64,000 bases of DNA. Origin: Cacajao melanocephalus (lineage: Eukaryota > Chordata > Mammalia > Primates > Pitheciidae). The notes below the pieces were generated by a model, which saw nothing but the letters and a program-made list of their open reading frames with translations, ran no database searches and had not been told where the DNA came from. Location: positions 1 through 64,000 of the forward strand of contig CAUYLG010008995.1 in the NCBI GenBank assembly GCA_963573385.1, in the 5' to 3' direction. Every line of letters begins with the position of its first letter. Positions within the stretch are counted from its first letter, which is position 1. Made by a program: the position numbers and the translations under genes. Below, one piece after another: positions 26,781 to 40,773 of the stretch.

Positions 26781-28139
26781 ATAATAAAAAAGAAAACAGC
26801 AGGGAATTTTGCTTGTAAGGTTAGTTTTGCTTGAATTTTCTTCTTCATCTATTTAAATGTTATTGGTCCTTTAAAGTATCTCTCAAGTGAAGTCCCTTAA
26901 AGGAAGAAATACCTGGTATCTCTCCAAAAAGATTTGGCTTCTGTATCCTCTGATTCCCAACAACAACTTGGCTCAGACAACTCAATTTTACAAGTTAACA
27001 TATTTGTAGATTATAAACACACATCTAGGGTCAAGACTTCGCTACAAAAATTGTCTCAGCCCTTCCTGAACCTAGCTGCCTTCTAACAATCTTGGCCAAG
27101 CTGCTTTGGAAGTCAGTAACAGCATCTGTAGTTAAGAAAGGCTTTGCAGAAATGTAAAGAGTCAGCAGGCATTACTTCTTTATGCCTTAGTCTGGTTTGG
27201 ACTTGGAAGACATACGATATGCCACCCTGACCCCGAGTCTTCCGAAAGACATACACTGGGTTATTTTTTCGTTGGAAAGATGATGGGTGGGCTGCTCAGT
27301 AGTGGGGTTTGGACCAGCTTTAGGTTCGGTAATGGAGATGTTAATGGTGATATTAATCTTGTTCTATGCATGTTACTTGCTGGATTTTACTTTGGTTCAC
27401 ACTTCATTTTCTTTGGACTCCTATAGCTGTTGGTGGATCAAGGGAAGGAGTCAGGCTGAGAGTATGAAATTTCTTTGTTTCTTCTGTCATCGCTGGAAAA
27501 TAAAACATCTGTTTCTCACGTATTTGAAAAACATGACATACTTCCTGGAGCCGTCAGGGCATTCATCTATATCTCATTTTGCAAAGCCTATTTTAACTTT
27601 TTCACGTAAACAGAACACTAGTCAAAATACACAAGGAGTCTCTGTTAATTTAAAAAATACATGTGACTTTCAAAAGAACTTCATCTTGCCCTCTAAAGAG
27701 AGCAGGTAGCCAAATGCCATGGAGTAAAAGAATGGTCATATTTAAAACATACAATCCATGGGACATAACAGCAACTCCTAACTCTCACTCATGTGAAACT
27801 AATAACTTTTTTTTTCACATTGAGTGGCGCATTCTGAACCTTTCAAAACCTGACCCGCTCAATGGACACATAAATGCTGATGTCTGCCATCTAGTGGCAA
27901 GAATCAGCATTGGCAGTCTATTTTTTCTAAAACAACAGTCAATTTTTTTTTAAAGAAAAATTTAATCTGAGCCCCACCTATAAGAGGTGGGGGAAAAGTA
28001 AAGCCTAGAGAAGGTCAGGAGTCTCGGCCAAACTACCCTACTACAGCCATCTTCTCTAATCTTGACACCGAGTAGAAGCAGGCTTGTTTAGAAATTCCCT
28101 TACAAGTCCTAGTCCAGTTCCTGTGGATTTTCACAAAGA
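26781..28139. other. Intergenic DNA with an unremarkable 140-codon frame
   Basis: The longest frame outside low-complexity, CpG-island and repeat DNA is at 27287-27709 (plus). It starts with a hydrophobic stretch and has a few Cys residues but no recognisable domain, and a frame of this length is expected about once by chance in 64 kb of AT-rich DNA. No repeat family recognised. Confidence 0.45.
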
Positions 28140-28235
28140 CATAAATTCCATGAAGGCAACATCTTGTCCTGCTTATTCATCTCTTTATCTCTAGCACTTC
28201 GAACCCTGACTGACACAATTCAGGAACTTAAAAAA
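28140..28235 (+). mobile_element. L2 3' end fragment
   Basis: aaattccatgaaggcaacatcttgtcc, then tatctctagcacttcg and gactgacac, parallel the L2 tail (ctccatgagggcagggactttgtc; ccccagcgcctag). Confidence 0.55.
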
Positions 28236-28476
28236 ATGTAACTAGCAAGTGAATTACCAGTAGGAAGGTTGGAAACAGAAGAGAATGTGGGTCACCTGGC
28301 TCCAGGGTCTTTGCTACCAAAGGAATTTTTACACTTCCAATGAACAGAGTGATTATTAATTTTGCTTTCTTAACAGAATATACTACTTTACATTAAATTT
28401 GTTAAAAATTGTTAGTTGTATATGATTTTTGAAATTTACTCACTTATAGAAGACTTTTATAAAATGTCCCCTAATG

Positions 28477-28780
28477 GGGCCAGGCACGGTGGCTCACACC
28501 TGTAATCCCAGAACTTTGGGAGTCCAAGGCAGGCAGATCACAAGGTCAGGAGTTTGAGACCAGCCTGGCCAACATGGTGAAACTCCTTCTCTACTAAAAA
28601 TACAAAAATTAGCTGAGCATGGTGGCACGTACCTGTAATCCCAGCTACTTGGGAAGCTGAGGCAGTAGACTTGCTTGAACTGGGACGGGGGAGGTGGTGG
28701 TTGCTGTGAGCCAAGTTCGTGCCACTGCACTCCAGTCTGGGATACAGAGTGAAACTCTTTCTCAAAAAAAAAAAAAAAAA
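28477..28780 (+). mobile_element. Alu, full length
   Basis: Both arms are present, with a pure A-tail of about 17. A perfect direct repeat gtcccctaatg lies at 28466-28476 and 28781-28791. Confidence 0.97.
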
Positions 28781-28791
28781 GTCCCCTAATG

Positions 28792-29373
28792 TATGGGCAA
28801 AACCAATGATGTCTATTTTTTTAGACCGATCATGATAATCAAACTATTCTGCACATAGGCAGCAGTTCTAGACTATGTTGTCTTTGCTTTTTTGACATCC
28901 TGCTGTTTATATCAATGATATACGTGATGTACTGGCTCAGGCATGTAGCCCCTAAATATAGCATTATACCCATGCAAAAATATGATCTGTTTATGATAGT
29001 CAGCTCCCTGATAGAACTCAAGAAACAAACAGAAAAATGTTAAGAACTGCGTCTATTTGAGATAACACTTTCTGTTTTTATAGTATCCTGTGAACGTTGT
29101 TAACCATATTTTCCCCAAATATATATAGATACATATTCAGATACAGCGGGATACATTTAATGCAAGCAGTTTCATCTGAATTTTCCAGCTGAGATCTGAG
29201 TTCTGGCTCCGTTGTGTTTAAATTCCAGCGGGAAAGAGCACTCCACCCTTTGTAAAGCCTGAGAAACATCTCAAGTTGAGTATGAGTCATCTTACCAGAG
29301 AGAATGACCTAAGATAATGTACCCCTTGCCAATCCATGCTATTAATCTAACTTGGAAAAAAAAATAAATCCAT
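28792..29373. other. AT-rich intergenic DNA, nothing recognised
   Basis: No repeat family, RNA gene or exon identified. Confidence 0.45.
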
Positions 29374-29402
29374 CATTCTCTCTCTCTCTCTCTCTCTCTC
29401 TC
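29374..29402. repeat. (CT)n microsatellite
   Basis: About 13-14 uninterrupted CT units. Confidence 0.95.
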
Positions 29403-29439
29403 CTTCTGAAATAGTGGTTGTTAAAATTCATCTAACAGA

Positions 29440-29590
29440 AGAATTATCTGAGGTACAGTATTTAGAATGCAGACTGACAGATCATGTCCCCATTCTCATT
29501 CAACTGGTCTGGTTCAATCCCCAAGACTGCATCTTTAGCAGACATCCCATACGATTACCATATATACAATCCTGGGCCACACAGGATCAT
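29440..29590 (+). mobile_element. MER5A-like DNA transposon relic
   Basis: agaagaattatctgagg, then a diverged interior, then caatcctgggccacac, follow the MER5A order (catcagaatcacctggag ... ctggtccggggaccacac). Confidence 0.55.
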
Positions 29591-29989
29591 CCACCCCGCA
29601 AATCCCTGTGATTGAAAGCTTTCCAGTGGTTACAAAAACCTTCAAGAGAGCTTGGTAGTTGTGGCATCTAATGATCGACTAAAAATGACTGCTTGAAGCA
29701 TACTGGCCATTAGAAATTAGCTGGTGAAAGGAACCATAATTTGCAGGCCGTCTGAAAGACTACACCTCTCAAAATGTGAGGGTCACCAGTCTAACCATTG
29801 TATCTACAAAAACAATGTCCCAGGCAAGTGAAGTTTTGAATCACAATTGGAGAAATTCTGGTATGTTCTGTATATCACTCATCAGGAACTGCTTATTGTT
29901 TACTAATAGATAAACTATTTTGTTTTTATCAAGATACACTGAAAACTGCTAAACCTCATGTTTCTTTTTCTCCCCCAAAGGGAACAGTA

Positions 29990-31300
29990 ACAAGAAAATC
30001 ACTCAACAACAAATACTTAATGGAAGTCTATTATGCGCCAAGCAGGCCCTTGGGATAGATAAGTGAATAAAGCATAAAAATCTCTGTTTGCACAGAGACC
30101 TTAAGCATCACTCAGTTTAGTGAGCGTCTACAAAAGGTAAAGTCTACAAGGTGTACGGAGAAATAAGTAATCAGTGGCTCCTGATGAGAACCTCAAAATC
30201 TAAAGGAAAAGAGAGTTATTTATGTAATTTATTTGAATGCAGATAAGTATGGTTAATGTTTTAATAGATGCGAGAATGACATACTAAAGGAGCATGGGGA
30301 TTGAAAAGATGTACAGCCAGGCCTCTGTATCTGTGGGTTCCACATCCGTAAATTTAACTAACCTCGCACCAAAAATATTCTGGTAAAAAAATCCACAAAG
30401 TTCCAAACAGCAGAACTTGAATTTCCCTCGCTTTTGGTAGTATGTTGAATCCACTCAAATGAAGTTATGTGAGGCAATGCATTAGGTACTATAAGTAATC
30501 TAGAGATGATTTAAAGTACATGGGAGGATGTGCATAGGTTATATGTAAATACTATGCTGTTTTATATAAGAGACTTGAGCATCCTGTGATTTTGGTATCC
30601 GCTAGAGGTCCTGGAACAAATACCCATTGGATACCGAGGGATGACTGTATTTTCCTGAGAGAATGCAGGCCTCCTAATATGTTTAAGACAGCTACAGCCA
30701 AGCTAGGGAGAGTAAATTTCAGGAAGTCTGGTTTCCACAGAAACCTACAGGCAGGACAATGAAGTGGCATGCAAAGAACCTCAAGCAGGCTGGTGCGGCT
30801 ACAGTGATATGACAGAGGGGGAAAGCAGACGGAATTGAAAGTTACGTAGAGGTACAATTGTAGGTCTCGTTACAGAACAGTACAATCCAAAAGAAACTGA
30901 AAGCAGGGGAACAAATTCGAGGTTATAGGAGACTTGTAAGGGGGAGATGACGGGAAAGGCCTGGATCAAGGAGGTAGCAGTGGGAGTCGGAGGCAAGGAA
31001 TTAACGTGATGCAGTTTAGGAAAATTCGGCAGGACTTAGGAGCTGCATGTAAAGAGAGAAGGTAGCTTTATAAACATTCAAAAGGATTCAAGTCTGAATC
31101 CTTTCTTCTCCTAGGAAGACTGTGATGCATTCAATGCATATAAGAAAAATAGGAAGAATGGCATATTTTGGAGAAAAGTGATGGGTTCCAATCTTCACAT
31201 CATACATCAGAGGTGCCTGATGGATATTCTTTGTAGAAATGTCTAACCTAGGGATAGAAATGGATATGTAGCACTTGGGAGGAGGTTTGACACTTGAGAT
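29990..31300 (-). mobile_element. L2 LINE, minus strand, split by a Tigger
   Basis: It opens with an L2-tail complement (caaatacttaatggaagtctattatgcgcc), continues past the Tigger with cctggatcaaggaggtagcagtgg and ggcaggacttaggagctg, and then gaggtgcctgatggatattc, matching the antisense L2 3' half in order. It is old, with patchy similarity. Confidence 0.65.
30314..30647. mobile_element. Tigger-family MITE (MER2-like)
   Basis: It begins cagccaggcctctgtatctg and ends taccgagggatgactg, forming imperfect terminal inverted repeats. The interior contains the shared Tigger/MER2 phrases (gagatgatttaaagtacatg, ggaggatgtgcataggttat). A TA dinucleotide duplication flanks it at 30312-30313 and 30648-30649, as expected for mariner-type transposases. 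Nonautonomous; no transposase gene. Confidence 0.9.
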
Positions 31301-32490
31301 CTGTTTCTACTAATATTTGATGCCATAAATGCCATAAATGCAGCTGCAAACAACGAAAGTGAAAAAAGAGGCCAGGTCATCTCCAGGCAGTGACTTAGCA
31401 TGAGTCTATATAGAAAAGTACAGAGAGAGTCAAAAGATCCAGGCTTAGAATTTTGCAGCTTTGGGTGTGGCATTCAACCTTTTCAGATTCCAAGATCCTC
31501 AAACATAAAATAAGAGGCCCACATTAGATAATCTCAGAAACCCCTTCAAAGTCTGCATCCGGTCACATTATGAAGGGTCTATATTGCAGGTAAAGGAGGA
31601 AGGATGGATGAAAGTGACTGAAAAGGGGTGCTCAGAGGGTTAAGGAGAGCATGAGAAGTCAGCATCTTGGGTTGCATGGAATGAAGGATGAATCACAGTA
31701 GGGAAATTAATGAAAATGCCATGGAGATACCAAGCTGGATGGTAACAGAGTGTGGAGTTTTAATGTTTCAATAAGCTTCTTAATGCCGTAACTTCAGATA
31801 ATCAGTTCCAAAGAGTGATAAGGGGACCGAAAAAAAAAAAAAAGGAAAAGGAAAAAAGAGTCAGAGAGGAGAACTTTGTGGTCAGGAGAAGACAAAATAC
31901 AGAGTGATAACTTGAAAAGTTGCAAGGATTAGAAAAAGTGTGCTTTAAGAAAAGTCAAGTCAAATGTCCCATAGTTAGAGGAAAACATAGAGAAGGCTGG
32001 AGAGTGCAGTGTGGGAGGAAGAAGATCTGAGCGTGCAATAGACAAGTGTTATGGGGCACACATTTCTGTTTTTGATGAAGCTGAAGAGTGGCCACAGACT
32101 CTCTCACCTGGCACAGCCTTCAGACCCAGGTACCAGTTTCTTTATTCAGCCTGGTTCGGTTCTGTACCTGACCCATGTTAGTCAGTATTTCAGCAGTAGT
32201 TTAACATGGGCTAGGCCTGTCTCTAAGACTATAGGAGCATTTCCGTCCCTCCCAGAATCAGCTTCCTGATATTCTCTTTAAGCCTAGACACTTGGGTTCA
32301 TTTTTGCCTGGTCCCTGCTTCTGATGAGAAAGATATCCATGCATTCTATATGAAAGGCAACATGGTACAGCCTGGATCCACTGAGCTTCTGTGACATTAT
32401 TAGCTGTTTTAGCAGAGGAAAGTCCTCAGTATGTTTCAGCTTCCTTTTATGTATGTATAAAAAAGATAATAACAATTTCTATTTAAAGAG
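31301..32490. other. Intergenic DNA, possibly L2 remnants
   Basis: Purine-rich unique-looking DNA with a short A-rich run near 31830-31858. No exon recognised. Confidence 0.4.
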
Positions 32491-32496
32491 GGTTAT

Positions 32497-34106
<1,610 letters not shown>

Positions 34107-34117
34107 GGTTGTTGATT

Positions 34118-34768
34118 CAATGAGATATTGTCTGAAAATCTGAAGGCTTATAATTCATTATTTATTATAATTCATCATACTTATCAACAGTCATCATCAT
34201 CACCATCATTACCTGTTCTTTCTTCAGGATATCTTGCATTGGCTAAAACTTACTTTCTTTGCCCATGGTGGTTCCTGGGGTTTTCAGGCCTTCAAAGAGA
34301 CCTTGGTTCCAACATATTACTTTGTCTTTTTAAATCTGCTTTCAAAGTATTCATTTCCTTTCTTTTTACATATGGGCATTTTTTTTGTGGGTAAAATTTT
34401 AGACTATATATTTCCAAGTTATATCTTGCTTTCCAAAGAGAAGATGAGAATGGTTAAAAAAATACTAGAACGAAAGGGTTAAAAGGTTAAAAAAAATACT
34501 AGAATGAAAGGGAAGTAGTATATAGAAAAACCAAGCAAAGTTGGCCACTGTGATTGAATGTTAGTTTTAGGTCTGAGTTTCCCAGCAGCCAATGTAAAAA
34601 ATGAAATAAGATAGTTTAATTATATTATCAGATAATCGCTCTTATTATTCTAAAGGAGGTTCAATTTTTACTGGTATTAAAATCTGCAAGAAACTTACGA
34701 TACCACACGTGAGACATACTAACTACAAAAATGGACATTTTGAGGGGTTTGATAGAAGATGCAGAAAT
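34118..34768. other. AT-rich DNA with a small tandem duplication
   Basis: It contains a 33-bp unit (ggttaaaaaaatactagaa...) repeated in tandem at 34452-34484 and 34485-34512, differing by one substitution and one A. Nothing else is recognised; the 82-88-codon frames at 34128-34482 have no family resemblance. Confidence 0.55.
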
Positions 34769-34780
34769 ATTCTTTATATT

Positions 34781-35126
<346 letters not shown>

Positions 35127-35132
35127 TTATAT

Positions 35133-35734
35133 AATTTCACTAACTCGGACTGCAAAAATCTCATATTGATTCAAAGTTGTACCCTTTTATTGCGTTACAT
35201 TCTACTTTTAAGTTTCTTCTCCATAAAATATAGTCTCCTTTGCTGACATCTCTAGGTCCCTCAAACATACGCCTGTCCTCCCGCTACCCAGGAAAATGAC
35301 TTTCCCAAGTTCCACTATAGAATTATTTTTTAAATGACAAATATGGCTTCAGTAGGAAACATACATCATTATGAAGACTTAGCTCTCCAAAATTCCAAAG
35401 GGAATATTGATGTTTACTTGTAAAAGAATTTTCTTTTCAACAAATGCCTTATTTGTGTGCCCCCAATTACCGGCATTCTAAGACATAGCTTACAGGATGT
35501 TTTCCTTTTGTTTTTTTCCCATAGCTTCTTTCTAAATTGTAGTTTTATTAAATATGTTAAAATTTTTTATATATCTTTTACAACACTTTCTATATTTTTA
35601 TTCCATATTTATATCCATTCATGAAACAAAAAGTAATACCTGTACATATATATTAGATAGATAGATAAATATGTACACATAAAGAATTCACAATGAGTCA
35701 CCTATTCTTTATGGAGCTAAAGAATTTCAAAATT
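35133..35734. other. AT-rich intergenic DNA
   Basis: A short gata-type run near 35652-35669. No repeat family or exon recognised. Confidence 0.45.
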
Positions 35735-36127
<393 letters not shown>

Positions 36128-36459
36128 TTACTACCTCACCAGCAGTTCATCACTCAACATTAGCCTAAAGACCTAAGTATAGCTTGGAACTTCCGGGGTA
36201 GTATTTGTGTTTCACTGTTACAAATCCAAAGTCTAGCACAATCTGAGGAGCAGAGAGGGAAATCGCTGAATAAAGACATACTTAAGTGATCAGAAATTCA
36301 AAGCAAACATATTTCTACATTGCCGGGCCATTTTAAGCAGATTGATTTTTATGCAGTTAAATCAGTCAATCTTTTGGAATAAGCTGCAGATTTTAAGAAG
36401 AGGGAGATAGATTTACATTCCAAGTCAAGTTGCAAAAGTCTATTATTATCCCAGTTTGG

Positions 36460-36655
36460 TATAGAGTAAATGTTAGAATGTGTGTTGAAAAATACCAGAA
36501 ACAACTCTGTCATGGTATCAAAATGTTAACCGTAGTTGTCTTTGGGGCATTGGGTTATGGGGGACTTTTATGTTTGATATAAATTTCTATAATGTTTGAA
36601 TTTTGTATCACATGTCTTACTTTTATAAGGAGACAAGTAACAAAAACAATACATT
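36460..36655 (+). mobile_element. Old L1 (L1ME-type) 3' end
   Basis: aaaatgttaaccgtagttgtctttggggcattggg, then ttctataatgtttgaattttg and cttacttttataaggagacaag, match the conserved 3' end of old L1M elements. A minus-strand AluJ lies directly against its 3' tail. Confidence 0.72.
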
Positions 36656-36658
36656 TAC

Positions 36659-36930
36659 TTTTTTTCGAGACAGGATCTCGCTCTGTTGCCCAGGCTGGAG
36701 TGCAGCTGGCACCATCACAGATCATTGCAGCTTTGAACTTGTGGGCTCAGGAGATCCTCCTTACCTTGGCCTCCCAAATAGTTGAGACTACAGGAACGTG
36801 CACCCCCAAACCCAGCTAATTTTTAATAATTTTTGTAGAGTTGTGTTCTTCCTAAGTCACTCAGGTTGGTCTTGAACTCCTGGTCTCAAACAATCCTCCC
36901 ACCTCAGCCTTCCAAAGTAACCCACTGTGT
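36659..36930 (-). mobile_element. Alu, old (AluJ-like), minus strand
   Basis: A short T-run, then diverged reverse-complement arms (ccaggctggagtgcagctggc; ggtcttgaactcctggtctc). The 5' terminus of the element is eroded at about 36925. Confidence 0.9.
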
Positions 36931-37139
36931 GTATTTACATATTTTATATGTGAATGTACATATCAAGTATTTGTGAAGAAGACTCTGCACTAGATACCTG
37001 AAGGCAGTCCAAGACCCACAAAGCACAGCATCTTTCAAGGAGATCACAGTCTGATATTTGAAACAATTTATGTGCACACACACATTAAAACGAAGAGTGA
37101 ATGTAATCAGTGATAACAGTGAGATTCTGATAAAGTAAC

Positions 37140-37960
37140 AGAGGTTGAATTCATTTCAGTCGGTCCTTGACACATTGCTAAAATTTGGACCCCTGATGAT
37201 GTGGCAGAAAGGGCATCCTAAGCAGCAAGAGAACGTGGCAGAGGATGAGGACACCTGAAACAGCAAATACTGCAGGTAAAGTGAAGAGTGACCTTGAGAG
37301 TCGAGACTGAACGCAAAATGCAAACCCAAGCCATGAAACAGGGTGAAGCTGATGCAAGACGTTTAGTCTTCATTCAACAGATAGCGGAAGGGGATGTCAA
37401 AGGAGGTATTTGAGGGTAGGAGAAAGACGATCACATTTGGTCTTGAATAAGAGTAATCTGTTTAAAATGGACCCAAAGGCAAGAGTATGGCCAATGAGAT
37501 CATCTAGAACGCTCAGAGACTTACAAAATATATAAAGGTAAAACGTTAAGCCTTTCTTCTCAGTGTGGTCTCAGCACAGATGAGTAGCATCTGCATCACC
37601 TGAAGGCTGGTTAGAAATGCAGATTCTCAAGTCCCACCCCAGACCTCATGAATCAGAGTCTGCATTTTGTCAAGATCCCTAAGTGATCTGAATGCACATT
37701 AAAGTTGCAGAAATGATGAATTAAAATGTTGACAGCAGGAAAGGAAAGTAGCCAAGAAGTTTGAGCTCTTTCTTGGTTGAATGATTAGAATTCAGTACCT
37801 GGCTAAATGTGGGAGGTGAGGGAAGAGAATAAATCAAGATTACTTAATTTATTCATAATGTTTGAGCAGTAGGATGGTCATGCTATTCATAGAAATAGGA
37901 ACCCCAGGAGGGAAACAGGATGAGGAAGAAGGAGACGAAGGCTGTGTGAGCCAACAAGCA
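37140..37960 (-). mobile_element. L2 LINE fragments, minus strand, with an inserted MER5A
   Basis: agaaagacgatcacatttgg ... gagtaatctg, then past the MER5A gggaggtgagggaagag and gtttgagcagtaggatgg, follow the order of antisense L2 3' sequence. Similarity is weak, but the order is consistent. Confidence 0.55.
37556..37705 (-). mobile_element. MER5A DNA transposon
   Basis: agtgtggtctcagcacagatg, ttagaaatgcagattctcaag, cccaccccagacctcatgaatc and tctgaatgcacattaaagt follow the MER5A sequence closely on one strand. Confidence 0.88.
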
Positions 37961-38244
37961 CAGGGAAACGCTCCTTCCTGAAGCCAAGTCAGGCTTGGAG
38001 ATGAGTGAGTGAGTGTGACCCACGTGGAAAGGGTATTTGAAACTGTGAAAACAGAGGCAGGTGTGAAAGGAGAGGCAGGGGAATGGTATGGGGGAAATAG
38101 CAGGAGAGCCCTACACTCAGCAGAAGATGGGGGTGGAGAAGAGGAAGGAGAGAAAAGAACCAGAGGAGAGAAGAGAGCCAGGGAGGTACAATGCTCTAAA
38201 AATCAAGGGAGTTTAAAGGTGTTGCTAAGAGATTAACCAGGGTA

Positions 38245-38719
38245 ATGAGTTCATGTCCTTAGCAGGGACATGGATGACTCTGGAAACCATCATTCTCAGC
38301 AAACTGACACAAGAACAGAAAACCAAACACCACATGTTCTCATTCATAGGTGGGCGTTGAACAATGAGAACACATGGACACAGGGAGGGGAACATCATAC
38401 ACTGGGCTCTGTTGGGGGGTTGGGGGGCTACAGGAGGGATAGCAGGGGCTGGGGAGATTGAGGAGGGATAACATTGGGAGGAATCCCTAATGTAGGTGAC
38501 GGGAGGATGGAGGCAGAAAACTACCATGGCATGTTTATACCTGTGTAACAGTCCTGCAAGATCTGCACATGAACCCCAGAACTTAGAGTATAATAATAAA
38601 AAAAAAATAAATCCCTCACTTTTCTAATTCCTTTCTTTTATTACCATTCATTCTTCTCTGTACCTTTCCATGTAATGCACTATAAAGAAATATATAGTAA
38701 AGATATAGCAAAACAGTAA
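38245..38719 (+). mobile_element. L1 3' end with probable 3' transduction
   Basis: L1 sequence starts at 38245 (atgagttcatgtcc, inside late ORF2), passes the G-rich 3' UTR tract and ends at aacttagagtataataataaa with an A-run at about 38609. About 110 bases of non-L1 DNA follow (38610-38719), then a second copy of the flank. The 18-bp direct repeat aagagattaaccagggta at 38227-38244 and 38720-38737 is perfect and encloses both parts. The simplest reading is read-through of the L1 poly(A) site with the downstream sequence carried along. Confidence 0.88.
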
Positions 38720-38737
38720 AAGAGATTAACCAGGGTA

Positions 38738-39213
38738 GACAAGGAACCTGTTTTGTGACTAAGAGATCACAGGTGACTTTTGGAAAAGTCATTGCCATAA
38801 ACGTCATGAATGTGGACGAGAGGAGTCAAAAGATTTCAAGTAGGGTAATGAGATTAGAGGAGTGTGATTGCTGATCAGTAAGTGTAAATGAAAAGGTTAA
38901 GAAAGAACATGAAAATTTAGAAGTGGAAGATAGGAACAGCTTGAAATAACGTTAAACTTTTCAACTTTAAAGATTTTCTTATGGAAGAAAGATCAGAAGT
39001 GTTCTCATCGTAATTCTCAGAATTATTAAGAAGGCAAACAAGCACAACGAGAATGAGATTTTTCGCTCAATATAAAGAGGATCTGCATCTCACTGCTCTG
39101 TGAAAATGGAACGACCCCCTGATCGAGTGTTAATTTCTCAAACCATGCAGACTGCACAGTGTAACATCAAGAGAGAGGTCCAAAGGCAAAAGTTGTTCAT
39201 CAGTGACATCCAC
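38738..39213. other. Intergenic DNA, nothing recognised
   Basis: No repeat family or exon seen. Confidence 0.45.
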
Positions 39214-39635
39214 AGTGGTCTGAATGGTGTTCCCTCCAAAAGATATGCCCACCTCCTAATCCCCAGGTTCTGTGATTACCTTATATGACAAAAGACGTGA
39301 TGAAGTTAAGGCTCTTGAAAGGAGGAGCTTATCCTGGATTTTCTGGGTGGGTCTTCACTGCAATCACACATATACTTATAAAACAGTCATATACAGGAGG
39401 AGACATGAAGAAAGAAGTGGGGGAGCCAATGTGACCACAGGAACAGAGATTGGAGTGGTGTGCTTACAAGTCAAGGAATGCAGATATACACCAGGCGCTG
39501 GAGGAAGAAAGGAGGGATTCTCCCCTAGGGTCTTTAGAGGGAGTGTAGTTTTGCCAACACATTGATTTCAGACTTTGGCTTCCAGAATTACGAGAGAATA
39601 AACTTCTGTTGTTTTAAGACCTAAGAAATTCATAC
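39214..39635 (+). mobile_element. MLT1-type MaLR LTR
   Basis: gaatggtgttccctccaaaag, attaccttatatgacaaaag, ccaatgtgaccacaggaac, gggattctcccctagggtc, cttccagaattacgagagaataaac and ttctgttgttttaagac follow MLT1 LTR order to near the 3' end, which is eroded. Confidence 0.85.
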
Positions 39636-40611
39636 AACATCTAACATCCCCTTCCAACCCAGATTTGTTTAGCTGCTCTCACATTGATCATATGGTCCTA
39701 AAAAGCAGAGCCCTTGACTTACTGTGTATTCAAAACAGAATGTCCATGGTACCTGACACATTAGATGATACTGACCTGAAAGATGTGATAACAGATATAT
39801 ATGCAACTCCTATATAAATGAACATAGGTCGATTAGATAAAGAGATAGATAATTGATAGGTAGGTAGATGGAGTGACTGGGTGATTTACTCATTCTACTC
39901 AAACATGTATTTATTATATATTTACCTATATACTCTCATGAAGTTAACTTCTTTGGAGAGAATCAAAATAAATACTACCTGGGTTATCTATCCTTGAGGG
40001 TCAAACTTTATATTAAGATGGTAAGTGCCACTAGTATTCAGAGTAGAGAGAAGTGACCTTGTAGTTGTTTAGACAGACCGATTTTCAGTATCTGACATTC
40101 AAATGAATCAAAGGATTTAAAATAATTAATCACAGGGAAAACAGAATGATAGCTGCACTCAAGGAAAGCTGGAAGTGTTTGGCTGGTCCTTCCGTGATGG
40201 GAAGGATCTGGGGTGAGGAGAGGAGAAGGGAGGACTCAATATAAAGAAACATCATGGCCATTCCAGATTCCCATTCTCTCTCCCTTCACACAAGCTACTG
40301 CATGTGGCATGTGTCACTGGGCATGTGAGAAAGCACAGGAAAAATGGCGGGAGGTCCATCGTATCTACTTCAAGTATGAGAACTTCTTTTCAGTGTAAAT
40401 GGTTTGAGAGACCTCCTACAATAGCAGTTGTGCTTTTAGACTATTTTGCACTAAGAAAATTAAAAAATCACAAAAAAGACTGTGTTCAACAACCTTTTTA
40501 AATGACTACGCATATATATTTAAATACAGTAGCATCAAAAATATTGTCAAATTGAAGCCAGAAACCCAATACTATTGAATATTTAAGTGGATTATTATCA
40601 TTTATTTATTT
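39636..40611. other. Intergenic DNA, nothing recognised
   Basis: A tagg/gata microsatellite-like patch near 39835-39870. No exon or repeat family found. Confidence 0.45.
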
Positions 40612-40773
40612 ATAAGAGATGGGGTCTTGCTGTGTGGTCCAGGCTGGAGCACAGTGGCTATTCACAGGTGTGATCATAGTGCATTATAGCCTTGGACTCC
40701 TGGCCTTGAGGGGTCCTCCTGCCTCAGCCTCCTGAGTACCTGGGACTACAGGTGTATGCCACCATGCTGAGCC
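40612..40773 (-). mobile_element. FLAM (fossil left Alu monomer), minus strand
   Basis: Only a left-arm-like monomer is present. It keeps the segment that reads ctattcacaggtgtgatca on the plus strand, the complement of the 7SL RNA stretch (tgatcgtgcctgtgaatag) that later Alu families lost. It is preceded by a ttat-rich tail. This points to FLAM-A type, older than dimeric Alu. Confidence 0.85.

Noticed and set aside
27287..27709. 140-codon plus-strand frame with a hydrophobic start
   Set aside because: The length is about what chance gives once in this much AT-rich DNA. No family resemblance.
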